NCBI GenBank assembly: GCA_035532475.1
Contig: DATKQY010000057.1
Location: forward strand, 68,195 to 132,194
Reading direction: 5' to 3'
Origin: DATKQY01 sp035532475
GTDB lineage: Bacteria; Actinomycetota; Acidimicrobiia; Acidimicrobiales; Bog-793
Length of the DNA: 64,000 bases
In this document: positions 20,201 through 29,102 of the stretch, piece after piece
Layout: each line of letters starts with the position of its first letter
Position numbering within the stretch: position 1 is the stretch's first letter
Notes under the pieces: model-generated
Told to the model about the DNA's origin: nothing
Seen by the model: only the letters and a program-made list of their open reading frames with translations
The model's database searches: none
Translations under genes and position numbers: made by a program

Positions 20201-20653
20201 TCAGCGGCGATGCTCGGCGAGCAGCGCCGCGACCGCGTCCACGGCGAGCTCGTAGCCGAGCGAGCGGAAGCCGGCGATCGAGCCGTCGACCACCGGCGAG
20301 AGGACCGAGCGGTGCCGCCACGGCTCACGGGCGTCGGGGTTGGAGAGGTGGAGCTCGACGATCGGCCCCTCGAACGACGCCAGGGCGTCGTGCAGCGACC
20401 AGCCGTAGTGGCTGAGCGCCCCGGCGTTGACGACGATCGCGGCGGCACGCCCGCGCGCCGAGTGGACGGAGGCGACGAGCTCGGACTCGGCGTCGCTTTG
20501 GAGGTGCTCGAGCTCGAGCCCGTGGCGCTCGGCCGCGGCGCGGGCGCGGGCGACGTGGTCGGCGAGCGTCTCCGTCCCGTACGTCTCGGGCTGGCGCTCC
20601 CCGAGCAGGGCGAGGTTGGGGCCCGAGAGCAGCAGGACGACAGGACCGCTCAC
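20201..20653 (-). CDS. aroQ: 3-Dehydroquinate dehydratase, type II
   Basis: A 150-residue type II dehydroquinase, which makes 3-dehydroshikimate by trans elimination. The active-site loop NLALLGERQPETYG carries the catalytic Arg and Tyr, and the conserved Asn/Gly/Ala/His cluster is in VVNAGALSHYGWSLHDAL. GTG start at 20653 overlaps the stop of the aroKB gene (GTGA), so expression is coupled. Confidence 0.95.
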   Translation of the reverse strand: MSGPVVLLLSGPNLALLGERQPETYGTETLADHVARARAAAERHGLELEHLQSDAESELVASVHSARGRAAAIVVNAGALSHYGWSLHDALASFEGPIVELHLSNPDAREPWRHRSVLSPVVDGSIAGFRSLGYELAVDAVAALLAEHRR

Positions 20654-22248
20654 CGCGTGACCGCCTCGGCGCCGGGCGCCGAGGGCGCCCGCGCGGGCCC
20701 GCCGGCGACGCTCGCGGCGAGCGCCTCGAGGACGAGCTCGCGCCGCACGTCGCGGACCGGCTCGACCCCGTCCGGGCCGTCGAGCACGAAGATCGGACCG
20801 GCGAGCGCCTTCTTGTCGCGGCCCATCGACGCGACGAGCGCGTCGAGGTCGAGGCCCGCCGGGATCGCGGCCGGCAGCCCGTAGGCCTCGACCACCTCCA
20901 GGTGCCGCTCGAGGCGGCCCTCGTCGATGCGGCCGAGCAGGTGCGCGAGGCGGGCCGCGAAGACGAGGCCGATCGCGACCGCCTCGCCGTGACGCAGGTC
21001 GAGCGCCGGCCGGTCTCCGGCGCCGGCGAAGGCCGACGCCTCGAGCGCGTGGGCGAGCGTGTGGCCGTAGTTGAGGGACATGCGGCGGTCCCCTTCGCGC
21101 TCGTCGGCGCAGACGACCGCCGCCTTCGCCGCGACGCAGCGCGCGATCTGCTCGACGAGGGGAAGGCCCGGGAGGTCCTCCACGCCCAAGAAGGCGTACT
21201 TCGCCATCTCCCCGAGGCCGGAGCGCCACTCCCGCTCGGGAAGCGTCGTGAGGGCGTCGGTGTCGCAGAGGACGGCTCGGGGCTGCCAGAAGGCCCCGAC
21301 GAGGTTCTTCCCCTCGGGCAGGTTCACGCCGGTCTTGCCGCCGACCGCGGCGTCCACCTGGCCGAGCAGCGTCGTCGGCACGTGTACCACGGCGACCCCG
21401 CGGTGGTACGAGGCGGCGGCGAAGCCGGCGACGTCGGTCACGACGCCGCCGCCGACGGCGACGACCACGTCGGCGCGGGTCAGCCCGGCGCCCACGAAGC
21501 CGCGACAGAGCGCCTCGACGGTCGAGAGCGTCTTCGCCCCCTCGCCGTCGCCGATGCTGAAGCGGGACGTCTCGACCCCGGGGTCGACCTCGAGGTCGAT
21601 CCCCGCCTGCGACACCACCGCGGCCCGGCGCGCGCCGGGGGGGAGCACCCCGGCCAGCCGGAGGCGGGCGCCGGGCCCGACCAGGACCTCGTAGGAACGC
21701 TCCCCGAGCGGGACCGGCACGTGGCGGAGCAGCGCGCCGAGCACCCGCTCGACGACGCCTCCCGGCGAGAGGCCGTCCACGTCGACGGCGGCGGAGGCCA
21801 GCGCCTCGTAGAGGGGGCGGCGGGCCGCGTCGAGCCTGGCGACGGCCGAGGGGGCGTCGTGCTCGAGCAGCGGGCGGCCGTGCCCGTCGCCGACGCGCCG
21901 CGCGAGCGTCGCCGGCGACGCCCGCAGCCAGACCACCTGGCCCGCGCCGCTGATGAGCGCCCGGTTGGCCGCGTCGAGCACCGCGCCGCCGGCGACCGAG
22001 ATCACCGCGGGGCGCCCGGAGGCGACGGCCTCGGCGAGGGCGAGGCGCTCCTCGGCGCGGAACGCCTGCTCGCCGTCGGTGGCGAAGATCTCGGCGACGC
22101 CCCGGGCGGTGCGCCGCTCCACCTGCTCGTCGCTGTCGAAGTAGGGGCGCCCGAGGCGCCCGGCGAGCGCCCGGCCCGTCGTCGTCTTGCCGCTGCCCAT
22201 CATCCCGACCAGCAGGACGTGGTCGCCCGGCGTGCGGGCGCCGCTCAC
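20650..22248 (-). CDS. aroKB: Fused shikimate kinase / 3-dehydroquinate synthase
   Basis: A single 532-residue frame encodes two shikimate-pathway enzymes. Residues about 1-165 are shikimate kinase: Walker A GMMGSGKTT, the Asp of FDSDEQVE and GGGAVLD-type AGGAVLDAANR. Residues about 180-525 are dehydroquinate synthase: NAD-binding VVAVGGGVVTDVAGF, metal-binding regions LNYGHTLAHALE and DLRHGEAVAIGL, and KTGVNLPEGKN. No stop or start codon signal separates them. The GTG at 22248 overlaps the aroC stop. AroK-AroB fusions occur in a few bacterial lineages (Thermotoga is one), but most actinobacteria have separate genes. Confidence 0.93.
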   Translation of the reverse strand: MSGARTPGDHVLLVGMMGSGKTTTGRALAGRLGRPYFDSDEQVERRTARGVAEIFATDGEQAFRAEERLALAEAVASGRPAVISVAGGAVLDAANRALISGAGQVVWLRASPATLARRVGDGHGRPLLEHDAPSAVARLDAARRPLYEALASAAVDVDGLSPGGVVERVLGALLRHVPVPLGERSYEVLVGPGARLRLAGVLPPGARRAAVVSQAGIDLEVDPGVETSRFSIGDGEGAKTLSTVEALCRGFVGAGLTRADVVVAVGGGVVTDVAGFAAASYHRGVAVVHVPTTLLGQVDAAVGGKTGVNLPEGKNLVGAFWQPRAVLCDTDALTTLPEREWRSGLGEMAKYAFLGVEDLPGLPLVEQIARCVAAKAAVVCADEREGDRRMSLNYGHTLAHALEASAFAGAGDRPALDLRHGEAVAIGLVFAARLAHLLGRIDEGRLERHLEVVEAYGLPAAIPAGLDLDALVASMGRDKKALAGPIFVLDGPDGVEPVRDVRRELVLEALAASVAGGPARAPSAPGAEAVTR

Positions 22249-23462
22249 CGGGGGTCCGCCGCCGGTCCGGCACCGACGGGACGCGCCGGCGCGGCGGCGG
22301 ACGGCGTCTCGGCCAGCGCCCGCTCGTAGGCGTCCCGGTTGCGGACCAGCTCGGCGAGCGAGTCGCCGCCGAACTTGCGCAGCGCCTCGCCGGCGAGCAC
22401 GAGGGCGACCATCGTCTCGGCGACGACGCCCATCGCGGGGACCGCGGTGACGTCGGTGCGCTCCTTGAACGAGAGCGCCTCCTCCTTCGTCGCGACGTCG
22501 ACCGTCCTCAGCACCGGCCGGTTCAGCGTCGCGAGCGGCTTCATCGCGGCGCGCACGACGAGGAGCGCGCCCGTCGAGATGCCGCCCTCCACCCCGCCGG
22601 CACGCGAGGTCTCCCGCACGTAGGTGTCGAGCGCGGCGTCGTAGAAGATCGCGTCGTGGGCCTCCGAGCCGCGGCGCCGGGCGACCTCGAACGCGTCGCC
22701 GAGCTCGACGCCTTTCACCGCCTGGATGCTCATCAGCGCCTGGGCGAGCAGGCCGTCGAGCTTGCGGTCCCAGTGGACGTGGCTGCCGAGCCCGACCGGG
22801 ACGCCGTAGGCGAGCACCTCGACGACGCCGCCGAGGGAGTCCCCGACCTTCGCCGCCGCCTTGACCCCGGCGATCATCTCCTCGGCCGCCCCGGGGTCGA
22901 AGCAGCGGACCGGCGACTCGTCGACCGCGGCGAGATCCTCGGGTCCGGGGCGCGCGCCCTCCGGCGCGGCGGCGTCGCCGAGGGCGACGACGTGGCTCAC
23001 GATCGAGATGCCGAGCTGCGCGAGGAGCGCCTTCGCGAGCGTCCCCGCGGCGACGCGGGCGGCGGTCTCGCGCGCCGAGGCCCGCTCGAGCACGTCGCGG
23101 GCGTCCGCGAACCCGTACTTCAGCATCCCCGCGAGGTCGGCGTGGCCCGGCCGCGGCCTCGTGAGGACCTTGGAGGGCGCGCCCGGCTCGGGCGACATCT
23201 CCTCCTCCCACTTCGGCCATTCGGTGTTGGCGATCTCGATGGCGATGGGCGAGCCGAGGGTGCGGCCGTGGCGCACCCCGGCGATGAGGGTCACCTCGTC
23301 GCGCTCGAAGCGCATGCGCGGGCCGCGGCCGAACCCGAGGCGCCGGCGGGCGAGCTCGGCAGCGACCTCCCCGGCGGTGATCGTCAGCCCCGCGGGCATG
23401 CCCTCGAGGATGACGACGAGGGCCCGGCCGTGGGACTCGCCGGCGGTGAGGAAGCGCAGCAT
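22245..23462 (-). CDS. aroC: Chorismate synthase
   Basis: A 405-residue FMNH2-dependent enzyme that makes chorismate from EPSP. The start LRFLTAGESHGRALVVILEGMP, the central RPGHADLAGMLKYGF and the GALLVVRAAMKPLATL segments are diagnostic. ATG at 23462 has TAGATT seven bases upstream and no Shine-Dalgarno, so it probably begins a leaderless transcript that continues through aroKB, aroQ and beyond. Confidence 0.97.
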   Translation of the reverse strand: MLRFLTAGESHGRALVVILEGMPAGLTITAGEVAAELARRRLGFGRGPRMRFERDEVTLIAGVRHGRTLGSPIAIEIANTEWPKWEEEMSPEPGAPSKVLTRPRPGHADLAGMLKYGFADARDVLERASARETAARVAAGTLAKALLAQLGISIVSHVVALGDAAAPEGARPGPEDLAAVDESPVRCFDPGAAEEMIAGVKAAAKVGDSLGGVVEVLAYGVPVGLGSHVHWDRKLDGLLAQALMSIQAVKGVELGDAFEVARRRGSEAHDAIFYDAALDTYVRETSRAGGVEGGISTGALLVVRAAMKPLATLNRPVLRTVDVATKEEALSFKERTDVTAVPAMGVVAETMVALVLAGEALRKFGGDSLAELVRNRDAYERALAETPSAAAPARPVGAGPAADPR

Positions 23463-23469
23463 CCGACGA

Positions 23470-23475
23470 AATCTA
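23470..23475 (-). promoter_or_regulatory. Candidate -10 box for leaderless aroC transcript
   Basis: Minus strand TAGATT, seven bases before the aroC ATG. The 30-bp gap to the NfuA-like gene has no ribosome site, supporting initiation of RNA at the start codon. Confidence 0.5.
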
Positions 23476-23492
23476 CTGCCGGCGCCCCGGGG

Positions 23493-24155
23493 CTACTTCT
23501 TGGCGCCCTCGAAGTACGGGTTCGAGCCCTCGGCATGGGCGGTGACGTCGACGATGTCGGTGATGCCGGGCACGGCGTCGCGGATCGCCACCGAGATCCC
23601 CTGGCTGAGCGTGACCGCCGCGAGGCCGCAGCCCTGGCAGCCACCCGACAGGCGGAGATAGGCGACGCCCTCGTCGTCGACGGCCACCAGGTCGGCGCGA
23701 CCCCCGTGCGCCGCGATCTGCGGGTTGACCTGCTCGTCGAGTACCTCGATCACGGCGAGCGCCAGCGCGTTGTCGAGGTCTCCCTTGGGCTCGGGGCCGA
23801 GCCCGGCCGACCGCCGCGGCGGCGTGTTCGGGTTGACCATGACGAGCCCGGGCTGGCCGCCGTGGTGCCCGACGTCGAGGGTCGCCCCGCGGATCCGCTC
23901 GATGCTCTCGAGGGGGACGACGACGGTCAGGTCGTCGTGGTGCTGGACGGCGTCGCGCGGCCCGGCGTCGGCGCCCGCCTCGAACCACATGTCGTAGGTG
24001 TACGTGTCGCCCTCGGCACCGTTCACCTCGAGGAAGAGGGCGAGGCGCTCCGCGTCCGCCTCGGCGCTTCGCGTCTGCAGCACGAGCTCCCGGGCGGCGT
24101 CGGTCACTTGCAGCACGGGCTGGGGGGTGCCGGGCACCGAGGGGTCCACTGCCAT
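23493..24155 (-). CDS. NfuA-like Fe-S cluster carrier
   Basis: A 220-residue two-domain protein. The N-terminal half resembles a degenerate A-type (IscA-like) domain without its cysteines. The C-terminal half is a NifU domain with the cluster-binding CxxC in LRLSGGCQGCGLAAVTLSQG. Such proteins carry 4Fe-4S clusters to target enzymes, here possibly the radical SAM and F420-related Fe-S proteins encoded nearby. ATG at 24155 with TACGAT six bases upstream suggests its own leaderless promoter. Ends 31 bp before aroC. Confidence 0.9.
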   Translation of the reverse strand: MAVDPSVPGTPQPVLQVTDAARELVLQTRSAEADAERLALFLEVNGAEGDTYTYDMWFEAGADAGPRDAVQHHDDLTVVVPLESIERIRGATLDVGHHGGQPGLVMVNPNTPPRRSAGLGPEPKGDLDNALALAVIEVLDEQVNPQIAAHGGRADLVAVDDEGVAYLRLSGGCQGCGLAAVTLSQGISVAIRDAVPGITDIVDVTAHAEGSNPYFEGAKK

Positions 24156-24474
24156 GGGTCCATCGTAGGTGGCGTGGGCCCCTGCCGTCGCGGCGCGGGG
24201 ACGTAATACACTCCTGCGCCATCGCTCCGACCTCGCGACGGAGACGGCTGCGCCGAGCGGCGGGTCGGACGATGGCGACGATGGGTAGGCCGCGTGCAGA
24301 GTTCGTCATGGTCGTCGTGAACGTCAGCCCTGGCAGGATGGCGTCGTGACCGCCCGGCGCTTCCTCGACGCCACGCGCATCGGTCGTGGTAGACCGGCGA
24401 CTGCGCAGACCGACCCGCCCGCGCCGGAACACGACCGTGACCTGCCCGGGCGGGGCGCCGGAGGTCCCGAGACG
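24156..24474. other. Divergent intergenic region, NfuA-like / signalling operon
   Basis: A 319-bp gap with no convincing gene. It holds the -10 of the NfuA-like gene near 24162-24167, an AT-rich TAATACACT at 24204-24212 that could be a promoter for the signalling genes, and a GTG at 24346 with CAGGAT six bases upstream, an alternative leaderless start for the phosphatase gene. Confidence 0.4.
24162..24167 (-). promoter_or_regulatory. Candidate -10 box for the NfuA-like gene
   Basis: Minus strand TACGAT, six bases before the ATG at 24155, without a Shine-Dalgarno sequence between them. Confidence 0.5.
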
Positions 24475-25653
24475 ATGACCGCTGAGACGAGCGAGGCGCC
24501 GGAGCTGCTGCTCGTCGAGGACGACGAAGGCGACGCGCTGCTCGTCCAGGCACTCCTCGAGGAGGTCGGCGACACGCGAAGCGTCGCCTGGGCGCGCTCG
24601 CTCGCGCAGGCGGAGGAGCCGCTGCGGGCGGGGCCCCAGTGCGTCCTGCTCGACCTCGGGCTGCCGGACTCGGACGGCAACGCCGCCGTGCGCCGGGTGG
24701 TGACCCTCGCCCCCGACGCCGCGGTCGTGGTGCTGACCGGGCTCGACGACGAGGAGCGCGGCATCGGGGCGATGGCCGCCGGCGCGCAGGACTACCTCGT
24801 GAAGGGCACCGTCGACGGCCACCTGCTCGTGCGCTCCGTCCGCTACGCGATCGAGCGCAAGCGCGCCGCCAACACCGCGGCGCGCCTGCGCGAGGCCGAG
24901 CTGCGTGCCGAGGAGAACGACCGGCTGGAGCGGGGCCTCCTGCCCCGCCCGCTCCTGCGCTCCAACTCCATCCGCTGCATCACCCTCTACGAGCCGGGCG
25001 GCGAGGAGTCCACCCTCGGCGGCGACTTCTTCGACGTGGTCGAGCTGCAGAACGGCACGATCCGGGCGATGATCGGCGACGTCGCCGGTCACGGGCCCGA
25101 CGAGGCGGCCCTCGGCGTTCGGCTGAGGGTCGCCTGGCGGACGCTCGTCATCGCCGGCATCGGGACCGCGGCCACCCTCGTCGCGCTGGAGGACCTGTTC
25201 ATCACGGAGCGACCCGAGAGCTCGCTGTTCGCGACGATCTGCGACGTGCAGATCGCCGCCGACCACCAGTCGATGACCGTCGCCCGCGCCGGGCACCTCC
25301 CGCCGCTCCTCGTCAACCCCGGGGGCGTCGTGCGCGTCGAGACCCCCGGCGGGCCGCCGCTCGGGGTGCTCGAGCCGGGGCACTGGGAGGCGAGCCGGAT
25401 CGAGCTCGGGGAACGCTGGTCGGTCGTGCTCTACACCGACGGCCTCGTCGAGAACGTCGTCGAGCGCGACGGCGAGCGGGAGCGCATCGGCGAGGAGGGG
25501 CTCGCCGCCATCGTCGGCGCGTGCGTCGCCCGCGGCGACGACATCGCCGACATCGTCGACCACACGCTCGCGACCCTCCACGACGGCCAGCGCTCGGCCC
25601 TCTCCGACGACGTCGCGATCGTGGCGCTCTCGCCGAACCTGGCGCCGGTATGA
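24475..25653 (+). CDS. Response regulator with PP2C-type (RsbU/SpoIIE) phosphatase output
   Basis: A 392-residue protein from ATG 24475, chosen for GGAGG ten bases upstream (GTG 24346 would add 43 poorly conserved residues). Residues about 10-125 form a CheY receiver with acidic pair Asp16/Asp17 and phospho-acceptor Asp60 in CVLLDLGLP. A helical linker (about 130-165) leads to a SpoIIE-like PP2C domain with metal ligands in GGDFFDVVEL, IGDVAGHGPDE, YTDGLVE and LSDDVAIVAL. Such proteins dephosphorylate anti-anti-sigma factors. It overlaps the kinase gene by 4 bp, so the kinase probably controls it; no STAS-domain substrate is encoded here. Confidence 0.92.
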   Translation: MTAETSEAPELLLVEDDEGDALLVQALLEEVGDTRSVAWARSLAQAEEPLRAGPQCVLLDLGLPDSDGNAAVRRVVTLAPDAAVVVLTGLDDEERGIGAMAAGAQDYLVKGTVDGHLLVRSVRYAIERKRAANTAARLREAELRAEENDRLERGLLPRPLLRSNSIRCITLYEPGGEESTLGGDFFDVVELQNGTIRAMIGDVAGHGPDEAALGVRLRVAWRTLVIAGIGTAATLVALEDLFITERPESSLFATICDVQIAADHQSMTVARAGHLPPLLVNPGGVVRVETPGGPPLGVLEPGHWEASRIELGERWSVVLYTDGLVENVVERDGERERIGEEGLAAIVGACVARGDDIADIVDHTLATLHDGQRSALSDDVAIVALSPNLAPV

Positions 25654-27323
25654 CCGAGCTCGTGACTGCAGGGTCGACCGAGTCGCCGCCGCGCACGGAG
25701 GCGGTCCCGGTCACCGACGGCGCCGGGCGGCGCGACGGCACGCCGGGCAGGGACGGGGGCTCGCGCTGGACGGCCCGGGGGACCCACGGCTGGAGCGGGC
25801 TGCGCTGGTCGCTCGGCCGACGCGTCGTGGTCCTCGCCGCCGGGCTCGCCCTGGCGCTCGCCGGCGCCGGCACGCTCGCGGCGGTCGCGGTCTCCTCGCT
25901 CAACTCGGCGCTCAACGACCAGACGGCCCGGATCGACCCCGCGCGGGTGGCGGCCGAGGACCTCATCGAGTCGCTCTCCGGCCAGCAGGCGAACGTCGAC
26001 GCCTACGTCGCGACGGCCAGCCCGCCGCTCAAGACGGCCTACGCCGCCGACGGCCGCGCCGAGCTCGGCGCGGCGCGCCAGCTGCACACGCTCCTGTCGG
26101 GCAAGCCGCAGCTCCTGCGCTCGCTCGACACCGTGCTCACCGACGCGGCGACCTGGCAGACGGCCACCGCGGCCGGCGTCTTCGCGAAGACCGCCCCGCA
26201 GCGCACGGCCGCGGCGACCATCAGGACGGACGACACCCGCTTCAGCGTGGTCGCCCGCGCCTTCAAGACCTTCAGCGCGCAGCTCACCGCCGCCTACACG
26301 AGCGCCACGGGCCAGGTCCAAGGCGCGACCCGCACCCTCGTGATCCTGCTGATCGTCGCCGGCGCGCTGATCGCCGGGGCGGTGGCGGCGTCGGTGGCCT
26401 CCCTGCGGCGCTGGGTGACCCGGCCGATCCTGGCGCTGCGCGACGACGTCCGGGTGGTCGTCGGCGGAGCGCTCGACCACGAGATCGCCACCCAGGGACC
26501 GCCCGAGATCTCGAGGGTCGCGAGCGACGTCGAGGAGATGCGGAGGCGCATCGTCGAAGAGCTCGACCGCCTGCGCGCCGCGCAGGACGAGATCGCCCGC
26601 CAGGCCGAGGAGCTCCAGCGCTCGAACGCCGACCTCGAGCAGTTCGCCTACGTCGCCTCGCACGACCTCCAGGAGCCGCTGCGGAAGGTGGCGAGCTTCT
26701 GCGAGCTCCTCGAGCGCCGCTACCGCGACCAGCTCGACGACCGCGGCAAGCAGTACGTGGACCTCGCCGCGGACGGCGCGAAGCGGATGCAGCACCTGAT
26801 CCGCGACGTGCTCGCCCTCGCCCGGATCGGACGAGCCCAGCACAAGATGGTGCAGATCGACACCGCCGACGCGCTGCGCCAGGCGATGGAGAACCTCTCG
26901 GAGCAGATCGACGCCACCGGCGCGACGGTCACCCACGAGAACCTGCCGACGATCATCGGCGACCCCACGCTCGTCACGGCGCTCTTCCAGAACCTGGTCG
27001 CCAACTCCGTGAAGTTCCGCAGCGAGGACCCGCCGGTGATCAACGTGTGGGCGACGCCCGAGGACGACCACTGGCGCTTCTCGGTCCAGGACAACGGGAT
27101 CGGCATCGAGCCCCAGTACGGCGACCGCGTCTTCATCATCTTCCAACGCCTCCACGGACGCGACGAGTACACCGGTACTGGCATCGGTCTCGCGCTCTGC
27201 AGGAGAATCGTCGAGTTCCACGGCGGGCGGATCTGGTTGGGGACGAGCGCCGCCCGGGGGACGACCATCGAGTGGTCGTGGCCGAGCGCCATTGCCGTAG
27301 GGACGGGTGGAAACGATGGCTGA
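25650..27323 (+). CDS. Membrane sensor histidine kinase (phytochrome-type kinase core)
   Basis: A 557-residue kinase. A polar N-terminus leads to membrane helix 1 (about 59-82), an extracytoplasmic helical sensor of about 145 residues resembling CHASE3, helix 2 (about 226-250), a HAMP domain and a coiled coil (ELQRSNADLEQFAYVAS). The phospho-accepting His338 is in SHDLQEPLRKV, the form shared by Cph1-like kinases. The ATPase domain has NLVANSVKF, DNGIGIEPQYGDRVF and GTGIGLALCRRIV. ATGA overlap with the phosphatase gene; its end overlaps the receiver gene. The signal sensed is unknown. Confidence 0.92.
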   Translation: MTELVTAGSTESPPRTEAVPVTDGAGRRDGTPGRDGGSRWTARGTHGWSGLRWSLGRRVVVLAAGLALALAGAGTLAAVAVSSLNSALNDQTARIDPARVAAEDLIESLSGQQANVDAYVATASPPLKTAYAADGRAELGAARQLHTLLSGKPQLLRSLDTVLTDAATWQTATAAGVFAKTAPQRTAAATIRTDDTRFSVVARAFKTFSAQLTAAYTSATGQVQGATRTLVILLIVAGALIAGAVAASVASLRRWVTRPILALRDDVRVVVGGALDHEIATQGPPEISRVASDVEEMRRRIVEELDRLRAAQDEIARQAEELQRSNADLEQFAYVASHDLQEPLRKVASFCELLERRYRDQLDDRGKQYVDLAADGAKRMQHLIRDVLALARIGRAQHKMVQIDTADALRQAMENLSEQIDATGATVTHENLPTIIGDPTLVTALFQNLVANSVKFRSEDPPVINVWATPEDDHWRFSVQDNGIGIEPQYGDRVFIIFQRLHGRDEYTGTGIGLALCRRIVEFHGGRIWLGTSAARGTTIEWSWPSAIAVGTGGNDG

Positions 27324-27786
27324 CACCGGGCGAAGCAAGGCGCTGCAGCTCTTGCTCGTCGAGGACGACCCGGGCGACGTCTTGATGACGAAGGAGGCGC
27401 TCGACGAGGGGGCCGGCAACCTGCTGCCGCCGTGCGTCCTCCACGTCGTGAGCGACGGCGTCGACGCGCTGGAGTTCCTCCACCGCGAAGGCCGCTACGC
27501 GAGCGCCCCCTCCCCCGACCTCGTGCTGCTCGACCTGAACCTGCCCCGCATCGGCGGGCGCGAGGTGCTCGCCCAGATCAAGGGCGACCCGGTGCTGAGG
27601 CGCATCCCGGTCGTGATCCTGACGACGTCGGACTCCGTCGACGACATCGTCAGCAGCTACGAGCTCCAGGCGAACGCCTACGTCACGAAGCCCGTCGGCT
27701 TCGACCGCTTCGCCGAGGTGGTGCGCGACGTCGTGCGCCTCTTCTCGCAGGTCGCCACGCTCCCCCCGCGCGTCGAGCACCGCTGA
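27316..27786 (+). CDS. Single-domain response regulator, Rcp1-like
   Basis: A 156-residue stand-alone receiver. Features are LLVEDDPGDVLMTKEAL (acidic pocket), phospho-acceptor Asp73 in LVLLDLNLPRIGG, the Thr/Ser switch in VVILTTSD and the Lys of AYVTKPVGF. This variant, with its longer alpha4 region, is the Rcp1 type found next to phytochrome-like kinases. ATG 27316 lies inside the end of the kinase gene with GGTGGA upstream. No output domain; it may act as a phosphate sink or bind the kinase-phosphatase pair. Confidence 0.92.
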   Translation: MADTGRSKALQLLLVEDDPGDVLMTKEALDEGAGNLLPPCVLHVVSDGVDALEFLHREGRYASAPSPDLVLLDLNLPRIGGREVLAQIKGDPVLRRIPVVILTTSDSVDDIVSSYELQANAYVTKPVGFDRFAEVVRDVVRLFSQVATLPPRVEHR

Positions 27787-27835
27787 GCCGCCGCCGACGG
27801 GCGGCAGCGCCCGGCCGGGGCGGCATGATGGACGG

Positions 27836-29095
27836 GTGCAACGCGTCCTCCTCCTGCTCCCGACGGCGACCTACCGCGCGACCGAGTTCCTCGCGGCGGC
27901 CGCGGGCCTCGGCGTCGAGGTCGTGACGGGCTCGGAGCAGCGCCAGGCGCTGGCCGGGGTGATGGGGGACACCTTCGTCGAGCTGCCGCTCCACGACCCG
28001 GACGCGGCGGCCGAGGAGATCGTCCGCTTCGCGCGCCGCGTGCCGCTCGACGCCGTCGTCGCCGTCGACGACCAGGGCGGGCTCAGCGCGGCGCTCGCCG
28101 CCGAGCGCCTCGGCCTCCGGCACAACCCGCCCGCGGCCGTCGCGGCGACCCGCGACAAGGCGACCATGCGCGCGCTCCTCGCCCGCCACGGCGTGCCCCA
28201 GCCGGAGTTCGCCGTGCTGCGGCCGGAGGCCGGTGCGGACGTCGCGGGCGCCGTCGCCGCGGCGGCGGCGCGGATCGGCTTCCCCGCCGTGGTGAAGCCC
28301 TGCTCGCTCTCGGGGAGCCGGGGCGTGATCCGCGTCGACGACGGGGACGGTGCGAGGGCTGCGGCGGCGCGGGTGCGCGCGATCCTCGACGATGCCGGCG
28401 AGCCCCAAGCCTCGCCGCTGCTCGTCGAGCGGTTCTTCCCCGGCGGGGAGGTCGCGCTCGAGGGGATCGTCGACGCCGGTCGCCTGCACGTGCTCGCCGT
28501 GTTCGACAAGCCCGACCCCCTCGACGGCCCGTACTTCGAAGAGACGATCTACGTCACGCCGTCCCGCCACCGCCCGGAGGCGATCGCCGCCGTCGTCGAG
28601 GCGGTGGGCGCGGCGGTGGCGGCCCTCGGCCTCAGCGACGGCCCGGTCCACGGCGAGGCCCGCATCGGGCCCGACCCGCGCGGCGGCCGGCCCGAGGTGG
28701 TCGTGCTGGAGGTCGCCGCCAGGACGATCGGGGGGCGGTGCGCGACGGTGCTCCGCTTCGCCACCGGCGAGACGCTGGAGCAGGTGGTGCTCGCCCAGGC
28801 GCTCGGCCGCCACCCCGCCGGGGCGCCGCTACGCGAGGGGTCCGCCGCCGGGGTCATGATGCTCCCGATCCCGGTCTCGGGGCGACTCGTCGGGGTCGGC
28901 GGCGTGGAGCGCGCCCTCGCGGTGGCCGACGTCACGGGCATCGAGATCTCGATCGCCCCGGGCCGGCCCGTGCGCGCCCTCCCCGAGGGGGACCGCTATC
29001 TCGGCTTCCTCTTCGCCCGCGCCGCGACCCCCGAGCTCGTCGAGGCGGCGCTGCGGGCGGCCCACGCCGAGCTCGACGTGCGGATCGCCGCGTGA
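27836..29095 (+). CDS. ATP-grasp domain protein
   Basis: A 419-residue ATP-grasp ligase-type protein. The N-terminal preATP-grasp part (QRVLLLLPTATYRATEFLAAA) is followed by RDKATMRALLARHGVPQP, the ATP-binding GFPAVVKPCSLSGSRGV and LLVERFFPGGEVALEG, and the Mg-binding EVVVLEVAARTIGG. The form resembles carboxylate-amine ligases that use phosphorylated acyl intermediates (BtrJ/PurK-like architecture). GTG 27836 with CATGAT six bases before it suggests a leaderless start. It ends 4-7 bp before the radical SAM gene, so the two are co-transcribed and may modify one substrate. That substrate is unknown. Confidence 0.85.
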   Translation: MQRVLLLLPTATYRATEFLAAAAGLGVEVVTGSEQRQALAGVMGDTFVELPLHDPDAAAEEIVRFARRVPLDAVVAVDDQGGLSAALAAERLGLRHNPPAAVAATRDKATMRALLARHGVPQPEFAVLRPEAGADVAGAVAAAAARIGFPAVVKPCSLSGSRGVIRVDDGDGARAAAARVRAILDDAGEPQASPLLVERFFPGGEVALEGIVDAGRLHVLAVFDKPDPLDGPYFEETIYVTPSRHRPEAIAAVVEAVGAAVAALGLSDGPVHGEARIGPDPRGGRPEVVVLEVAARTIGGRCATVLRFATGETLEQVVLAQALGRHPAGAPLREGSAAGVMMLPIPVSGRLVGVGGVERALAVADVTGIEISIAPGRPVRALPEGDRYLGFLFARAATPELVEAALRAAHAELDVRIAA

Positions 29096-29102
29096 GGCCG
29101 TG

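Noticed and set aside
24346..24474. Longer form of the receiver-PP2C protein from GTG 24346.
   Set aside because: It would add 43 low-complexity residues; ATG 24475 has a good ribosome site. The CAGGAT box before 24346 keeps this open, so it was not fully excluded.
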